The notes beneath the pieces are model-generated. The model saw only the letters and a list, made by a program, of their open reading frames with translations. It did no database searches and was not told the origin of the DNA. From Paenactinomyces guangxiensis (GTDB taxonomy: Bacteria > Bacillota > Bacilli > Thermoactinomycetales > Thermoactinomycetaceae): a DNA stretch of 64,000 bases. The translations under genes and the position numbers were made by a program. The stretch lies in contig NZ_JAECVR010000016.1 in NCBI RefSeq assembly GCF_016055185.1, positions 1 to 64,000 on the forward strand. The letters are read 5' to 3'. The first letter of the stretch is position 1. Each line of letters opens with the position of its first letter. Positions 9,060-17,693 of this stretch are shown one piece after another.

Positions 9060-10538
9060 CTATAGTATAATAGCGATTAAACCTCCCGAGCCTTCATTGA
9101 TGATCCTTTCTAAGGTTTCCTGAAGTTTATAGCGGGCATTTTCCGGCATCATGGAAAGCTTCGCCTGGATCCCTTCGCGGACAATTTGGTTCAGAGAGCG
9201 GCCAAATATATCTGATTCCCAGATGCGAAGCGGATCATGCTCAAAATCCCGCATAAGATAATTGACCAGTTCTTCACTCTGCTTTTCGGAACCAATAATC
9301 GGCGCAAACTCCGAATGGACATTCACTCTGATCATATGGATGGACGGTGCCGTTGCTTTGAGGCGGACACCAAAACGGGAGCCCTGTTTAATCAGTTCCG
9401 GCTCATCCAGGGTCATCTCTTCCAGCGCCGGAGCAGCCACCCCGTAACCGGTTGTACGCACCATTTTGACCGCTTCAGCCACTTTGTCATATTCGCGTTT
9501 GGCGATACTGAACTCTTGCATGAGTTCCAGCAAGTGATCTCTTCCTCTGATCTCAACACCAACCACTTCAGTCAATACTTTGTCATACAGCTCATCTGGT
9601 GCATAAAGATCAATCTCGGCAATTCCCTGTCCCATATTCATGCCGGATAAGGCTGCTTTTTCGATAAATTCATAGTTGTAAAAGTGTCCCACAACCCGGT
9701 CTACATCGCGCAGACGTTTAATGTCCTTCACTGTCTCACGGACAGAGTTTTCAAAGTCGCGGCGCAACCAGTGGTCTTCATCCAAAACCATCACCCAGCT
9801 GGGAAGATTTACATTCACTTCATGAACAGGGAACTCGTACAGAACCTCTCTCATCACTCCCAGAATATCATCTTCATCCATCGTTGCTACACTGAGGGCA
9901 ACAACAGGGATATCATATTTTTCGGCGAGTTCTGTTCGCAAAAATTGTGTTTCCTCACTGTAAGGGCGAGTGGTATTTAACAGAAGAATAAATGGCTTTC
10001 CTACTTCTTTCAACTCTTGGACCACCCGCTCTTCCACCTCTTCATAAGAGGAGCGCGGGATATCTGTAATCGAACCGTCTGTTGTTACGACAATCCCCAG
10101 AGTAGAATGATCCTGGATCACTTTCCTCGTCCCTACTTCAGCTGCTTCTTGAAAAGGGATAGGTTCCTCAAACCAGGGGGTGTTGATCATGCGCGGCCCA
10201 TTTTCATCTTCATAGCCTTTAGCACCTTCAATCGCATAGCCAACACAATCCACTAACCGAACATTTACATCTAAACCGTCGCCCACATGAATGTTTACGG
10301 CCTGGTTGGGAATAAATTTTGGCTCAATCGTGGTGATTGTTTTACCAGCCCCGCTGTGTGGCAACTCGTCAGTGGCACGGGTCCGCTCCGATTCATCACT
10401 GATGTTGGGAATCACCACTTGTTCCATGAAGCGTTTAATAAAGGTTGACTTACCGGTGCGCACCGCACCGACCACACCCAGGTAGATGTCTCCGCCTGTT
10501 CGTTCTGCAATATCTTTCAAGATATCTACTTTTTCCAC
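9060..10538 (-). CDS. spoIVA: Stage IV sporulation protein A
   Basis: SpoIVA is the cytoskeletal ATPase that polymerises on the outer forespore membrane and forms the base layer for the spore coat; it also affects cortex assembly. The 492-residue protein has the family length, a Walker A motif GAVRTGKSTF near residue 24, a DCVGY Walker B-like segment, and the conserved C-terminal region that anchors to the membrane. The start is GTG at 10538 behind aggaggg. It is the last gene before its own terminator. A mother-cell sigma-E promoter is expected, but I did not locate one. Confidence 0.98.
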   Translation of the reverse strand: MEKVDILKDIAERTGGDIYLGVVGAVRTGKSTFIKRFMEQVVIPNISDESERTRATDELPHSGAGKTITTIEPKFIPNQAVNIHVGDGLDVNVRLVDCVGYAIEGAKGYEDENGPRMINTPWFEEPIPFQEAAEVGTRKVIQDHSTLGIVVTTDGSITDIPRSSYEEVEERVVQELKEVGKPFILLLNTTRPYSEETQFLRTELAEKYDIPVVALSVATMDEDDILGVMREVLYEFPVHEVNVNLPSWVMVLDEDHWLRRDFENSVRETVKDIKRLRDVDRVVGHFYNYEFIEKAALSGMNMGQGIAEIDLYAPDELYDKVLTEVVGVEIRGRDHLLELMQEFSIAKREYDKVAEAVKMVRTTGYGVAAPALEEMTLDEPELIKQGSRFGVRLKATAPSIHMIRVNVHSEFAPIIGSEKQSEELVNYLMRDFEHDPLRIWESDIFGRSLNQIVREGIQAKLSMMPENARYKLQETLERIINEGSGGLIAIIL

Positions 10539-10665
10539 GAAATTCCCTCCTTCAAGGTTTCCGTCATGCTGGATCTGTCGCCGGTGCGAAGGCTATCCCC
10601 TCCCTCCGGTCCCTTCCTTGGACACTACTAATATATGAGTCCGTCTTGCCAATATGAATCTTTAT

Positions 10666-10702
10666 GAAAAAAAATAGAGCCACCCTGTTCCTCAGCAGCT
10701 CT
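10666..10702 (-). terminator. Terminator before spoIVA
   Basis: An imperfect stem (agagctgct pairing with ggtggctct, 10676-10702) is followed by a run of eight T on the minus strand (plus-strand 10667-10674). It starts five bases past the stop of the small frame at 10707 and separates the yphF-like unit from spoIVA. Confidence 0.65.
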
Positions 10703-10706
10703 CCTT

Positions 10707-10850
10707 TTATGGCAACCGGGAGAAAAAACGTGTCTTTTTACGGGAGGATACGGGTTTGGCACGAAAACCGGCAATTTTAATCGAACCGGAAAGACGGCCA
10801 AGCAGGAAGATACCCGGGATAACCAACAGATGAAACCAAAAGCCCTCCAT
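10707..10850 (-). CDS. Small single-pass membrane protein, hypothetical
   Basis: A 47-codon frame encodes a protein beginning MEGFWFHLLVIPGIFLLGRL, one hydrophobic segment, then a basic tail (KPVSSRKKTRFF). The ATG at 10850 has aagggtggg a few bases upstream and the frame ends five bases before a strong terminator, both of which support it as real. It follows the yphF-like lipoprotein and was probably co-transcribed with it. I do not recognise the family. Two longer frames overlapping this stretch look less protein-like. Confidence 0.5.
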   Translation of the reverse strand: MEGFWFHLLVIPGIFLLGRLSGSIKIAGFRAKPVSSRKKTRFFSRLP

Positions 10851-10918
10851 CTGCCCCACCCTTTCAAAGCGTGATCCGCCACTCTCACCTAATTTATGAA
10901 GGGAATAAAGGGAATATT

Positions 10919-11635
10919 CTATTTTTGCCTGACCGGTGCAAAAACAGGATCGCCCTCCTCCATTTTCATAGCCGGAGAAAAGGCCGGGACAAAAAATGAA
11001 TCCTGAGCCAGCCACTCTCTCACATCCTGACCGGCCTCCGGTTTTTTCTGCGAACCTTGAATTTTTTTCATCACTTCCGTTCGGTAGTCTACATACACTT
11101 TGCCCTGGCTGTCGACAAGAAGAGGCAGCTGGGTGTCAGTCGAATACGGACTTGGAATCGTAACCGGATCAACCCCCAGTTGGTCAAAGTTGATCGTATA
11201 GTAACCGGAGGCTACCTGATCGAGACGCGGGATTTGTCCCTTTTCTTCAACATATCGGTTTACATATGGTTGAACCTTGCTGATCTCACCATCGACACGC
11301 AGATCATAAACACGCACGGTCGGCTTTTTTTCCACATTTATGAGGACATACAGGAAGTTGCCCCCCTTTTCAAAAGCAGTTGGCGGAATATCATTCAGGT
11401 ATCCTTGCAGTGTTTTAAAATTAACCAGATACTTGGTCGTCAGTTTATGTTCATTTTCCGTATACTTGTAAGGCAACTCCTTATGTTCCTTAAAGTAAGC
11501 ATCTACCGCTGCCTGCACGTTCATGATATGCTGTGGCAATTGCTCAGCATGCTGTCTTCGTTCTTGTGGATACAGACACCCTGATAAAAGGCCCATCATC
11601 AACACGAGCCCCATCAAGGCAATCAAACGTTTCAT
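10919..11635 (-). CDS. YphF-like lipoprotein
   Basis: This 238-residue exported lipoprotein resembles B. subtilis YphF in position and layout. The N-terminus has a lysine/arginine start, a hydrophobic core and the lipobox LLSGC at about residue 20, so the mature protein should be lipid-anchored on the outer face of the membrane. The mature part contains a helical segment (QLPQHIMNVQAAVDAYF) and beta-rich segments. The ATG at 11635 is chosen because ggggag lies eight bases upstream; a GTG nine bases earlier overlaps it. Function is unknown; the neighbourhood is sporulation-related. Confidence 0.82.
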   Translation of the reverse strand: MKRLIALMGLVLMMGLLSGCLYPQERRQHAEQLPQHIMNVQAAVDAYFKEHKELPYKYTENEHKLTTKYLVNFKTLQGYLNDIPPTAFEKGGNFLYVLINVEKKPTVRVYDLRVDGEISKVQPYVNRYVEEKGQIPRLDQVASGYYTINFDQLGVDPVTIPSPYSTDTQLPLLVDSQGKVYVDYRTEVMKKIQGSQKKPEAGQDVREWLAQDSFFVPAFSPAMKMEEGDPVFAPVRQK

Positions 11636-11662
11636 CTTACTCACTCCCCGATCACCTGCCAG

Positions 11663-11821
11663 TTATAAAATCGCTCTCAGTACGAAAAGCAAAGTAACAG
11701 GCAACAACAAAAAAGAAATGGTCAGCAGGAGATACCGAAGCCATTTTCTTTGTTGCCCTCTTCCAATCGCAATTAAAAGATTAATTAAAACTAGCAGAAA
11801 AAGAACAATCATTAAGTCCAA
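11663..11821 (-). CDS. Small two-helix membrane protein (YphE position)
   Basis: A 52-residue protein reads from a TTG at 11821 with ggtggtg seven bases upstream. It contains two hydrophobic helices (LMIVLFLLVLINLLIAI and YLLLTISFLLLPVTLLFVL) separated by a basic turn RGQQRKWLR. It directly precedes the yphF-like gene, where B. subtilis has yphE (DUF2768, also two helices). Equivalence is inferred from position and shape, not from clear sequence identity. Confidence 0.6.
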   Translation of the reverse strand: MDLMIVLFLLVLINLLIAIGRGQQRKWLRYLLLTISFLLLPVTLLFVLRAIL

Positions 11822-11962
11822 CTGTCAACACCACCCTTGTCCTCATCTCCATCAGTATAGCAAATCCGCTTCCGCCTACCAATCAGCAGGACATCTGTCC
11901 CAGTTCAGATTCGGGCCAAATGCATAATATAAATGGACATCAGCCTGAATGGAGGAAGCCAA

Positions 11963-12499
11963 ATGAAACCTAACACACGAAAAAACGCTTCCCGAAAAAG
12001 GTCTAAGAAGACACGCACGTCAAACGCTCCGTCCCCTTTGACCCAACAAACAATCCTACCACCGTCTTTATCTTCAATCAACCTTGCGAAGATTTTAAGT
12101 GGCTTCATGACCTTTCGATCCACCGTCAAAGATTTGAGCCATACGATCAAACATGTAGAAACCTTCATGGATACTGCATACCAGATGTTTGAAATTGCAT
12201 CAAGGATGCTGATACAATCCAAACGAAAAGAGAGATCAAATCCATTCTCGTTCTTGCAGGGGCAGGAACCCCAGCATCATCACTTTGATGATGAAGAGAT
12301 CCCGGTCATTCATCTGCCCGCTGAAACAAAAAAAGGTCCGGGTGATTTCGGAAACCCTCTCATTCCGCTGCTGCAGAACATCGATCTAAACCAGTTGATG
12401 GCGGTGATACAGTCTCCGCTCTTTCAAAAGCTTGTTTCCCATCTCTTTCAAACCAGTAAACCAACCACTTCCTCTTTCTCCAAAAGAAAACAGGGGTAA
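11963..12499 (+). CDS. Hypothetical protein, basic N-terminus, His-rich centre
   Basis: This 178-residue protein was not recognised. The ATG at 11963 has ggagg seven bases upstream. The first 25 residues are very basic (KNASRKRSKKTR). A helical centre (LAKILSGFMTFRSTVKDL, then HVETFMDTAYQMFEIA) follows, then QEPQHHHFDDEE, and a hydrophobic C-terminal stretch. The composition resembles small spore-associated proteins of Bacillales, but that is only a guess. It is alone on the plus strand among minus-strand genes and has its own terminator. Confidence 0.75.
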   Translation: MKPNTRKNASRKRSKKTRTSNAPSPLTQQTILPPSLSSINLAKILSGFMTFRSTVKDLSHTIKHVETFMDTAYQMFEIASRMLIQSKRKERSNPFSFLQGQEPQHHHFDDEEIPVIHLPAETKKGPGDFGNPLIPLLQNIDLNQLMAVIQSPLFQKLVSHLFQTSKPTTSSFSKRKQG

Positions 12500-12530
12500 T
12501 GCCTCAAGCATTGCCCCTGTTTTATTCCCA
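12490..12530 (+). terminator. Terminator overlapping the stop codon
   Basis: A perfect 13-bp stem (acaggggtaatgc / gcattgcccctgt, loop ctcaa) followed by tttattcc contains the TAA stop codon of the upstream gene in its left arm. Confidence 0.85.
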
Positions 12531-12654
12531 TTATCCTCTGTTAACTGATTCCCTTTTCCCTGATTCCGGTGCTCAAGTTTATGGATAATGGTTGAAGCTA
12601 TTACAGAGTATGAACAGTCAAGAAACCTTGCAACAGGCAAAGAGCCCAAATGGC

Positions 12655-13680
12655 TTACCAACCCTGGATTATTTCTTCCAGTTCTCCGGTTCTGCCCCGG
12701 GTCATGAGGTCTTTCACTGCCTGTGCCGGGTCTTTTCCTGTAAAAAGGACAGCATAGAGCTGTTCAGCAAGGGGCATTTCAACTTGATAATTTGCTGACA
12801 AAGCATGTGCGGCCTGTGTTGTTTTTACTCCTTCAACAACCATTCCCATCTCCTCTAACACCTGCTCCAGCTTTTTTCCCTGGCTGATCATATGACCTGC
12901 CCGCCAGTTTCGGCTGTGCCTGCTCGTACAAGTAACCACAAGGTCACCTACCCCCGCAAGACCGACAAAGGTGATCGGCTTGGCTCCCATCGCTGAACCA
13001 AGACGGGCGATTTCTGCCAGTCCGCGGGTAATCAAGGCCGCTTTGGAATTGTCTCCAAACCCCAAGCCATCAGCCAGCCCTGACGCCAGGGCAATAATGT
13101 TTTTCAGTGCACCCCCCACCTCAACGCCGATGATATCCGGGTTTGTATACACGCGAAAATAAGAATTAATAAAAATGGCTTGCACCCGTTCAGCCGTCTC
13201 CTGGCAAACAGAGGCCACCACAACGGTGGTCGGACATTTCTGAATCACTTCCTCCGCATGGCTGGGGCCGGACAGAACAGCTATTCGCACCCCCTGTTCA
13301 GGAGGCAACTCTTCTTTTAAAACTTCCGACATCCGTTTCCATGTTCCCACTTCAAATCCTTTGGAGGCGTGTACGACAAGTGCATCCTTCTTCACCCAGG
13401 GAGCTGCTTCCCCGGCAATCGTGCGCATCGAATGGGAAGGAACCACGAACAGAATCATATCCTTTCCCGTAACCGTATCAGAAATTGATGTAGAGGCGGT
13501 AATTGCCTCCGGAAGCATTACTCCCGGCAAATATTTATGATTGGTATGGGAATGATTGATTTCATCTGCGACCTCGGTTCGCCGTGCCCATAAGGTCACA
13601 TCACAACCATTTTCCGCTAATACAGTTGCAAGAACAGTTCCCCAACTACCGGCGCCAAGTACAGCTACTCGTTGATCCAT
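12655..13680 (-). CDS. gpsA: Glycerol-3-phosphate dehydrogenase [NAD(P)+]
   Basis: GpsA reduces dihydroxyacetone phosphate to sn-glycerol-3-phosphate, the backbone of phospholipids. The 341-residue protein has the Rossmann motif VLGAGSWGTVLA at its start, the SGPSHAEEV segment near residue 140 and the catalytic-lysine region VGGALKNIIALASG. It sits directly downstream of plsY, the acyltransferase that uses its product, so precursor supply and acylation are encoded together. Confidence 0.97.
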   Translation of the reverse strand: MDQRVAVLGAGSWGTVLATVLAENGCDVTLWARRTEVADEINHSHTNHKYLPGVMLPEAITASTSISDTVTGKDMILFVVPSHSMRTIAGEAAPWVKKDALVVHASKGFEVGTWKRMSEVLKEELPPEQGVRIAVLSGPSHAEEVIQKCPTTVVVASVCQETAERVQAIFINSYFRVYTNPDIIGVEVGGALKNIIALASGLADGLGFGDNSKAALITRGLAEIARLGSAMGAKPITFVGLAGVGDLVVTCTSRHSRNWRAGHMISQGKKLEQVLEEMGMVVEGVKTTQAAHALSANYQVEMPLAEQLYAVLFTGKDPAQAVKDLMTRGRTGELEEIIQGW

Positions 13681-13699
13681 TTTTCCTTCTCCCTTAGCA

Positions 13700-14287
13700 T
13701 TAAATCTTGCGTTCCTGTCCCTTAAACAGGTTGATAATATTTTGCCTGTGCCTGATCACAGCCATCAGGGCAACGACCAGACTCAGCCAGATCAAGATGT
13801 CAGAGTAGCCCATCACGAGCAGGGCGATCGGGATACTGCATGTAAAAATCAAAGAGCCGAGCGATACATAACGGGTAATGAAGATGAATAAAATGGCAAA
13901 TACTCCTGCGATCAGAGCTGCATAAAAGACGAGCAGGGCCATGACACCCACGGTGGTAGCAATCCCTTTTCCACCGCGAAAACGCAAGAAAACCGGCCAA
14001 TTATGCCCAACGATAGCGGCAATTCCGCTCAACATCATCACAATTTCATTCCCGTTACTCAAGAGAGAGCCGATGCCCACAGCTGCCATCCCCTTCAGGG
14101 CATCCAGCAAAAATACGATAATAGCCGGACCTTTCCCCAATACGCGGGATGTATTAGTCGCACCTGCGTTTCCGCTCCCATAATCGCGAATATCCACGCC
14201 TTTCAGGTAGCGGGTCAACAGATAACTGAAACTGACAGCCCCCAACAAGTAAGACAGAACAATGGGGGCTACCCAAGTCTGCAACAT
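13700..14287 (-). CDS. plsY: Glycerol-3-phosphate acyltransferase PlsY
   Basis: PlsY moves an acyl group from acyl-phosphate to glycerol-3-phosphate, the first committed step of phospholipid synthesis. The 195-residue membrane protein has the conserved motifs DYGSGNAGATNTSR, FRGGKGIATTVG and RHRQNI, and about five membrane segments. It lies between der and gpsA. In B. subtilis plsY is elsewhere, so its place here is a local rearrangement. Confidence 0.96.
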   Translation of the reverse strand: MLQTWVAPIVLSYLLGAVSFSYLLTRYLKGVDIRDYGSGNAGATNTSRVLGKGPAIIVFLLDALKGMAAVGIGSLLSNGNEIVMMLSGIAAIVGHNWPVFLRFRGGKGIATTVGVMALLVFYAALIAGVFAILFIFITRYVSLGSLIFTCSIPIALLVMGYSDILIWLSLVVALMAVIRHRQNIINLFKGQERKI

Positions 14288-14388
14288 ATCTCTACCTCTC
14301 CCTATCTATATAAGCTGAAGCCAGGTGTTGGCCAATATTGTCACACCAATTCCATTTTTTATCTTTTTTCGTTCAACTTATATCTTCG

Positions 14389-15705
14389 TTAAGAGTTCTT
14401 TTTCCTCAGCACAATCCTCATCGGGGTACCTTTAAATGAAAAGGAGTTGCGCAATTGATTCTCCAGATAACGCAAATAACTGAAATGGGCGAGCTCCGGA
14501 TCATTGACAAACAGGACAAACGTAGGCGGCTTCACCGACACCTGCGTCGAATATTGCACTCGGAAGCGCCGCCCGCGGTCCGAAGGGGGAGGTGTCCGGA
14601 GCATCGCATCATGAAGCACCTGGTTCAGTACAGAGGTAGAAATACGCATCGCATGCTGCTCTGCAACTTCAGAGACTAGCGGTAAAATCTGGTGAATTCT
14701 CTGTTTCGTCTTCGCAGAGACGAACAGAATGGGGGCATACTCCATAAACTGAAAATGGTCTCGAATTTTTTGCTTAAAGCGATCCAGCGTCTTATCATCT
14801 TTTTCCACTGCATCCCATTTGTTTACGACAAAAATGGCGGCACATCCGGCTTCATGTGCATAACCGGCGATTTTTTTATCCTGTTCGGCAATCCCCTGCT
14901 CACCATCAATCACCACTAAACAGACATCAGAGCGCTCAATTGACTTCAGGGCGCGCAATACACTGTATTTTTCAATTGATTCGTATACTTTTCCACGCTT
15001 TCTAATCCCCGCTGTATCGACTAAAACATACTTCTGCCCTTCATACTCAAATGGTGTATCAATGGCATCCCGAGTCGTTCCGGCAACAGGGCTGACAATG
15101 ACCCTCTGTTCACCGAGGATCGCATTGACCAGAGAAGATTTCCCGACATTTGGCCTCCCGATCAAAGAGACACGAATTGTATCCTCATCATACGCCTCTT
15201 CTTCTTTGTCGGGGAAATGGCTGACCAGAACGTCCAGCATATCCCCTGTGCCGGTACCGTGAATCGAGGATATGGGAATCACATGTTCAAACCCCAGTTG
15301 GTAAAACTCATAAACTTCGTCTTTGTGTTTGATATTATCAATTTTGTTGGCAGCAACGATCACCGGCTTGTTTGACCGATAAAGCAAGCGGGCAACTTCT
15401 TCGTCCGCCGAAGTGACCCCGTCCCGCCCGTCGACAACAAACAAGATCACATCTGCTTCTTCAATGGCTAACTCAACCTGATTTTTTATATGGTCCAATA
15501 TCTCGTCCTGCTCGCCAAAATCGAGGCCACCTGTATCAATCAGATGGAACTCTCTTCCGTTCCATTCACTTCGACTATAGATCCGATCCCGGGTAATGCC
15601 GGGCTTATCTTCTACAATCGCAATCCGTTCACCGGCCAAACGGTTAAACATGGTTGACTTTCCAACATTCGGCCGCCCCACGATGGCAACAACGGGTAGA
15701 CTCAT
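14389..15705 (-). CDS. der: Ribosome biogenesis GTPase Der (EngA)
   Basis: Der is the essential double-GTPase needed for 50S subunit maturation. The 438-residue protein carries two complete GTPase domains: [19 protein letters not shown] and NKID in the first, then [22 protein letters not shown] and NKWD in the second, followed by a KH-like C-terminal domain. The position next to the YIEGIA and yphA genes corresponds to B. subtilis yphC. Confidence 0.98.
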   Translation of the reverse strand: MSLPVVAIVGRPNVGKSTMFNRLAGERIAIVEDKPGITRDRIYSRSEWNGREFHLIDTGGLDFGEQDEILDHIKNQVELAIEEADVILFVVDGRDGVTSADEEVARLLYRSNKPVIVAANKIDNIKHKDEVYEFYQLGFEHVIPISSIHGTGTGDMLDVLVSHFPDKEEEAYDEDTIRVSLIGRPNVGKSSLVNAILGEQRVIVSPVAGTTRDAIDTPFEYEGQKYVLVDTAGIRKRGKVYESIEKYSVLRALKSIERSDVCLVVIDGEQGIAEQDKKIAGYAHEAGCAAIFVVNKWDAVEKDDKTLDRFKQKIRDHFQFMEYAPILFVSAKTKQRIHQILPLVSEVAEQHAMRISTSVLNQVLHDAMLRTPPPSDRGRRFRVQYSTQVSVKPPTFVLFVNDPELAHFSYLRYLENQLRNSFSFKGTPMRIVLRKKNS

Positions 15706-15799
15706 AGAATAATCCTCACTTTTTAATCAAAATCTCTATAACAAAATAATCATTGCGACATACCTTATCTTATCTGTATTTAGCCCTTTAAGCAACCGC

Positions 15800-15994
15800 C
15801 TACGAATGGCGAACAATAATCATGGTATGCGGGTCTACTTCATGAGCCATACCGTCCAAAATCTTCTCCAGGACAAATGCTTTCCGGGTAAACTCCTCTT
15901 TTGTATCAGCAACAAAAACGGGAGCCCCACCGGCTATATGGTCAGGCTTTGTCGTTACAATGGCCAAAATCAGTTTTTCGATCGTTGTTCCCAT
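15800..15994 (-). CDS. Capping complex subunit for YIEGIA
   Basis: This small soluble protein of 64 residues contains VTTKPDHIAGGAPVFVADT and ends VDPHTMIIVRHS. It lies three bases downstream of the YIEGIA membrane protein gene, an arrangement I recall as the YIEGIA capping-subunit pair of endospore formers. The ATG at 15994 follows gaggt; a GTG at 15997 directly before it is equally possible. Molecular function is not established. Confidence 0.75.
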   Translation of the reverse strand: MGTTIEKLILAIVTTKPDHIAGGAPVFVADTKEEFTRKAFVLEKILDGMAHEVDPHTMIIVRHS

Positions 15995-16000
15995 CACTGT

Positions 16001-16906
16001 TTACCTCACTTGCTTTGCAATATTGCCTTCAGAAAACTGACCGGGTCTGCGCACGGCACTTTCCAACACAGGTACATATTGAATCACATGAATGGCTCTC
16101 TTCACATCTCTTTCCTGCGGCAGAATCAGCAATCCCAGTCTTCCGTCGTCTAAATCCCTTTTGGCAATCGGGACAAGTGCCGGTTCTCCCGTATCGCGAA
16201 ACACACCCAAAATGGCGGAAACATCGTGCATAATCGCCTGCCGCTGTCCAAGATTGCCGATCGTAACCACACTGCTGGCATCTTTCGGTTTAATGATGAT
16301 CCCGATCCCGTGTTCCAAAATGCGCTTTTTATTATCTTCCAGGCCAATATTCATAAGATAAATATCTTCTACAAACAGATTAGCCCCTTCTACCCTCAAT
16401 TGCCCTTCAGATATAACTGCGATATCTTTGACCACTTTACCGGACATAAAATACCCGGTGATCCCGATCAGGATCACTCCTGCAATGATGCCAATCAACC
16501 AGCTGCGGGAAAGAATCACCGACAGGGAAGTGAGAATCGCTGAGAGCATGACCAAATAATTTCTACTCTCAAAAACTTTGGCGATCCCTTCAATATAGCT
16601 GGCGCCCCGCGGGACCAATTCCATCTCATCCAGCTTTGACAGCGTTTCTCTTTCCATATTGCGTACATCCCGAAACTGTTGGGCTGCCAGGGCGAGGAAG
16701 GTAACTGCTGTATAATCTTTTTGCAAAAGCGCCGGAACAGCTACTGCTCCCAGCGCCGAAGCGATCAGCCCCAGTGCCAGATGAGTGATATATCCATGCG
16801 GATAAGTGGGATATTGGCGATAATCGATCTGCAACATGCGCATTCGTGTCAAAATACCCATTATAACGCCAACGACAACCGCCCATGTATAAATGTGCAT
16901 CTGCAT
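16001..16906 (-). CDS. YIEGIA family membrane protein
   Basis: This 301-residue protein contains the family hallmark YIEGIA within VPRGASYIEGIAKVFESRNY at about residue 120. Several hydrophobic segments occur in the first half (residues 5-20, 45-75, 125-180), and a soluble C-terminal half follows. The ATG at 16906 has aaaggag. The pair with the capping subunit, flanked by der and yphA, is conserved in spore formers; a role in sporulation is likely but unproven. Confidence 0.82.
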   Translation of the reverse strand: MQMHIYTWAVVVGVIMGILTRMRMLQIDYRQYPTYPHGYITHLALGLIASALGAVAVPALLQKDYTAVTFLALAAQQFRDVRNMERETLSKLDEMELVPRGASYIEGIAKVFESRNYLVMLSAILTSLSVILSRSWLIGIIAGVILIGITGYFMSGKVVKDIAVISEGQLRVEGANLFVEDIYLMNIGLEDNKKRILEHGIGIIIKPKDASSVVTIGNLGQRQAIMHDVSAILGVFRDTGEPALVPIAKRDLDDGRLGLLILPQERDVKRAIHVIQYVPVLESAVRRPGQFSEGNIAKQVR

Positions 16907-16961
16907 AAGTATACTCCTTTTTCCTGACCCCTCAAATCAGTCTGTTTGAGAAACTGCAATG

Positions 16962-17579
16962 TTAAATAGAGCCGACCTTTCCTCTTTTTCTTATCCATTT
17001 CCCAAGTGTCCGAACAGAATAATGGAACATGAAAAGAGTGCTAATACAGATCCAGGCCGTATCCAGACAGTCAGCATTCCCGATTATCAAGGGTTTCAAC
17101 ATTTCAACATGAAAAACCAAAATCCAAAAATGAGTGACCATCGCAGCAGCAATCGTAAGCACTGCCTGCTCCTCAAATCTTCTCGTAAAACATACGGGAA
17201 TCAACACCAGCAACAGAACGGCAGGTATGCGGAAAAGGGGATCAGCCCAATCGGTATCCACATGCTTCAGTTCATGCCACAAGAATAAGATGGAACCCAG
17301 AAACAAACTTAAGCTGAAGAAAGAAACAAGAAACTGCTTTCTGACTTTGCGAACAAAAACCCAGAACAACACAGCCAGAGGCAGAAAACCGGGATGAATT
17401 TGTACCATCATATGGTTTGGAAAGGCATGAAATCCAGTCAATACGGCCGCTGCACACAGAGTAAGCAGGATGATTGGCTTCGGATAGCCGATATCATCAG
17501 CCAACGCTGGAAACCAGCCGGTATAAATCAATATGAGAAATGCCAAAATGCACAACATGGCAGTGATGCCCGGATTCAC
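16962..17579 (-). CDS. YphA-like membrane protein
   Basis: This 205-residue protein has five to six hydrophobic segments and little else, and matches B. subtilis YphA in size, hydrophobicity and position (yphA-yphB-yphC). The GTG at 17579 is favoured because aggagg lies eight bases upstream; a GTG at 17588 overlaps that site. Function is unknown. Confidence 0.7.
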   Translation of the reverse strand: MNPGITAMLCILAFLILIYTGWFPALADDIGYPKPIILLTLCAAAVLTGFHAFPNHMMVQIHPGFLPLAVLFWVFVRKVRKQFLVSFFSLSLFLGSILFLWHELKHVDTDWADPLFRIPAVLLLVLIPVCFTRRFEEQAVLTIAAAMVTHFWILVFHVEMLKPLIIGNADCLDTAWICISTLFMFHYSVRTLGKWIRKRGKVGSI

Positions 17580-17640
17580 TCTCTTCACCTCCTAGTCCTG
17601 GATTTTTTCCTAGTTTACATCAGAGTGTTTATTTTTAAGC

Positions 17641-17676
17641 ACAAAAAAACCAGCCAAAGAAAAGAATTGGCTGGTT
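17641..17676 (-). terminator. Terminator of the S1-domain gene
   Basis: A nine-bp stem aaccagcca/tggctggtt with an A/G-rich loop is followed by seven T on the minus strand. Confidence 0.85.
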
Positions 17677-17693
17677 GCAAAAGATGAAACTGA

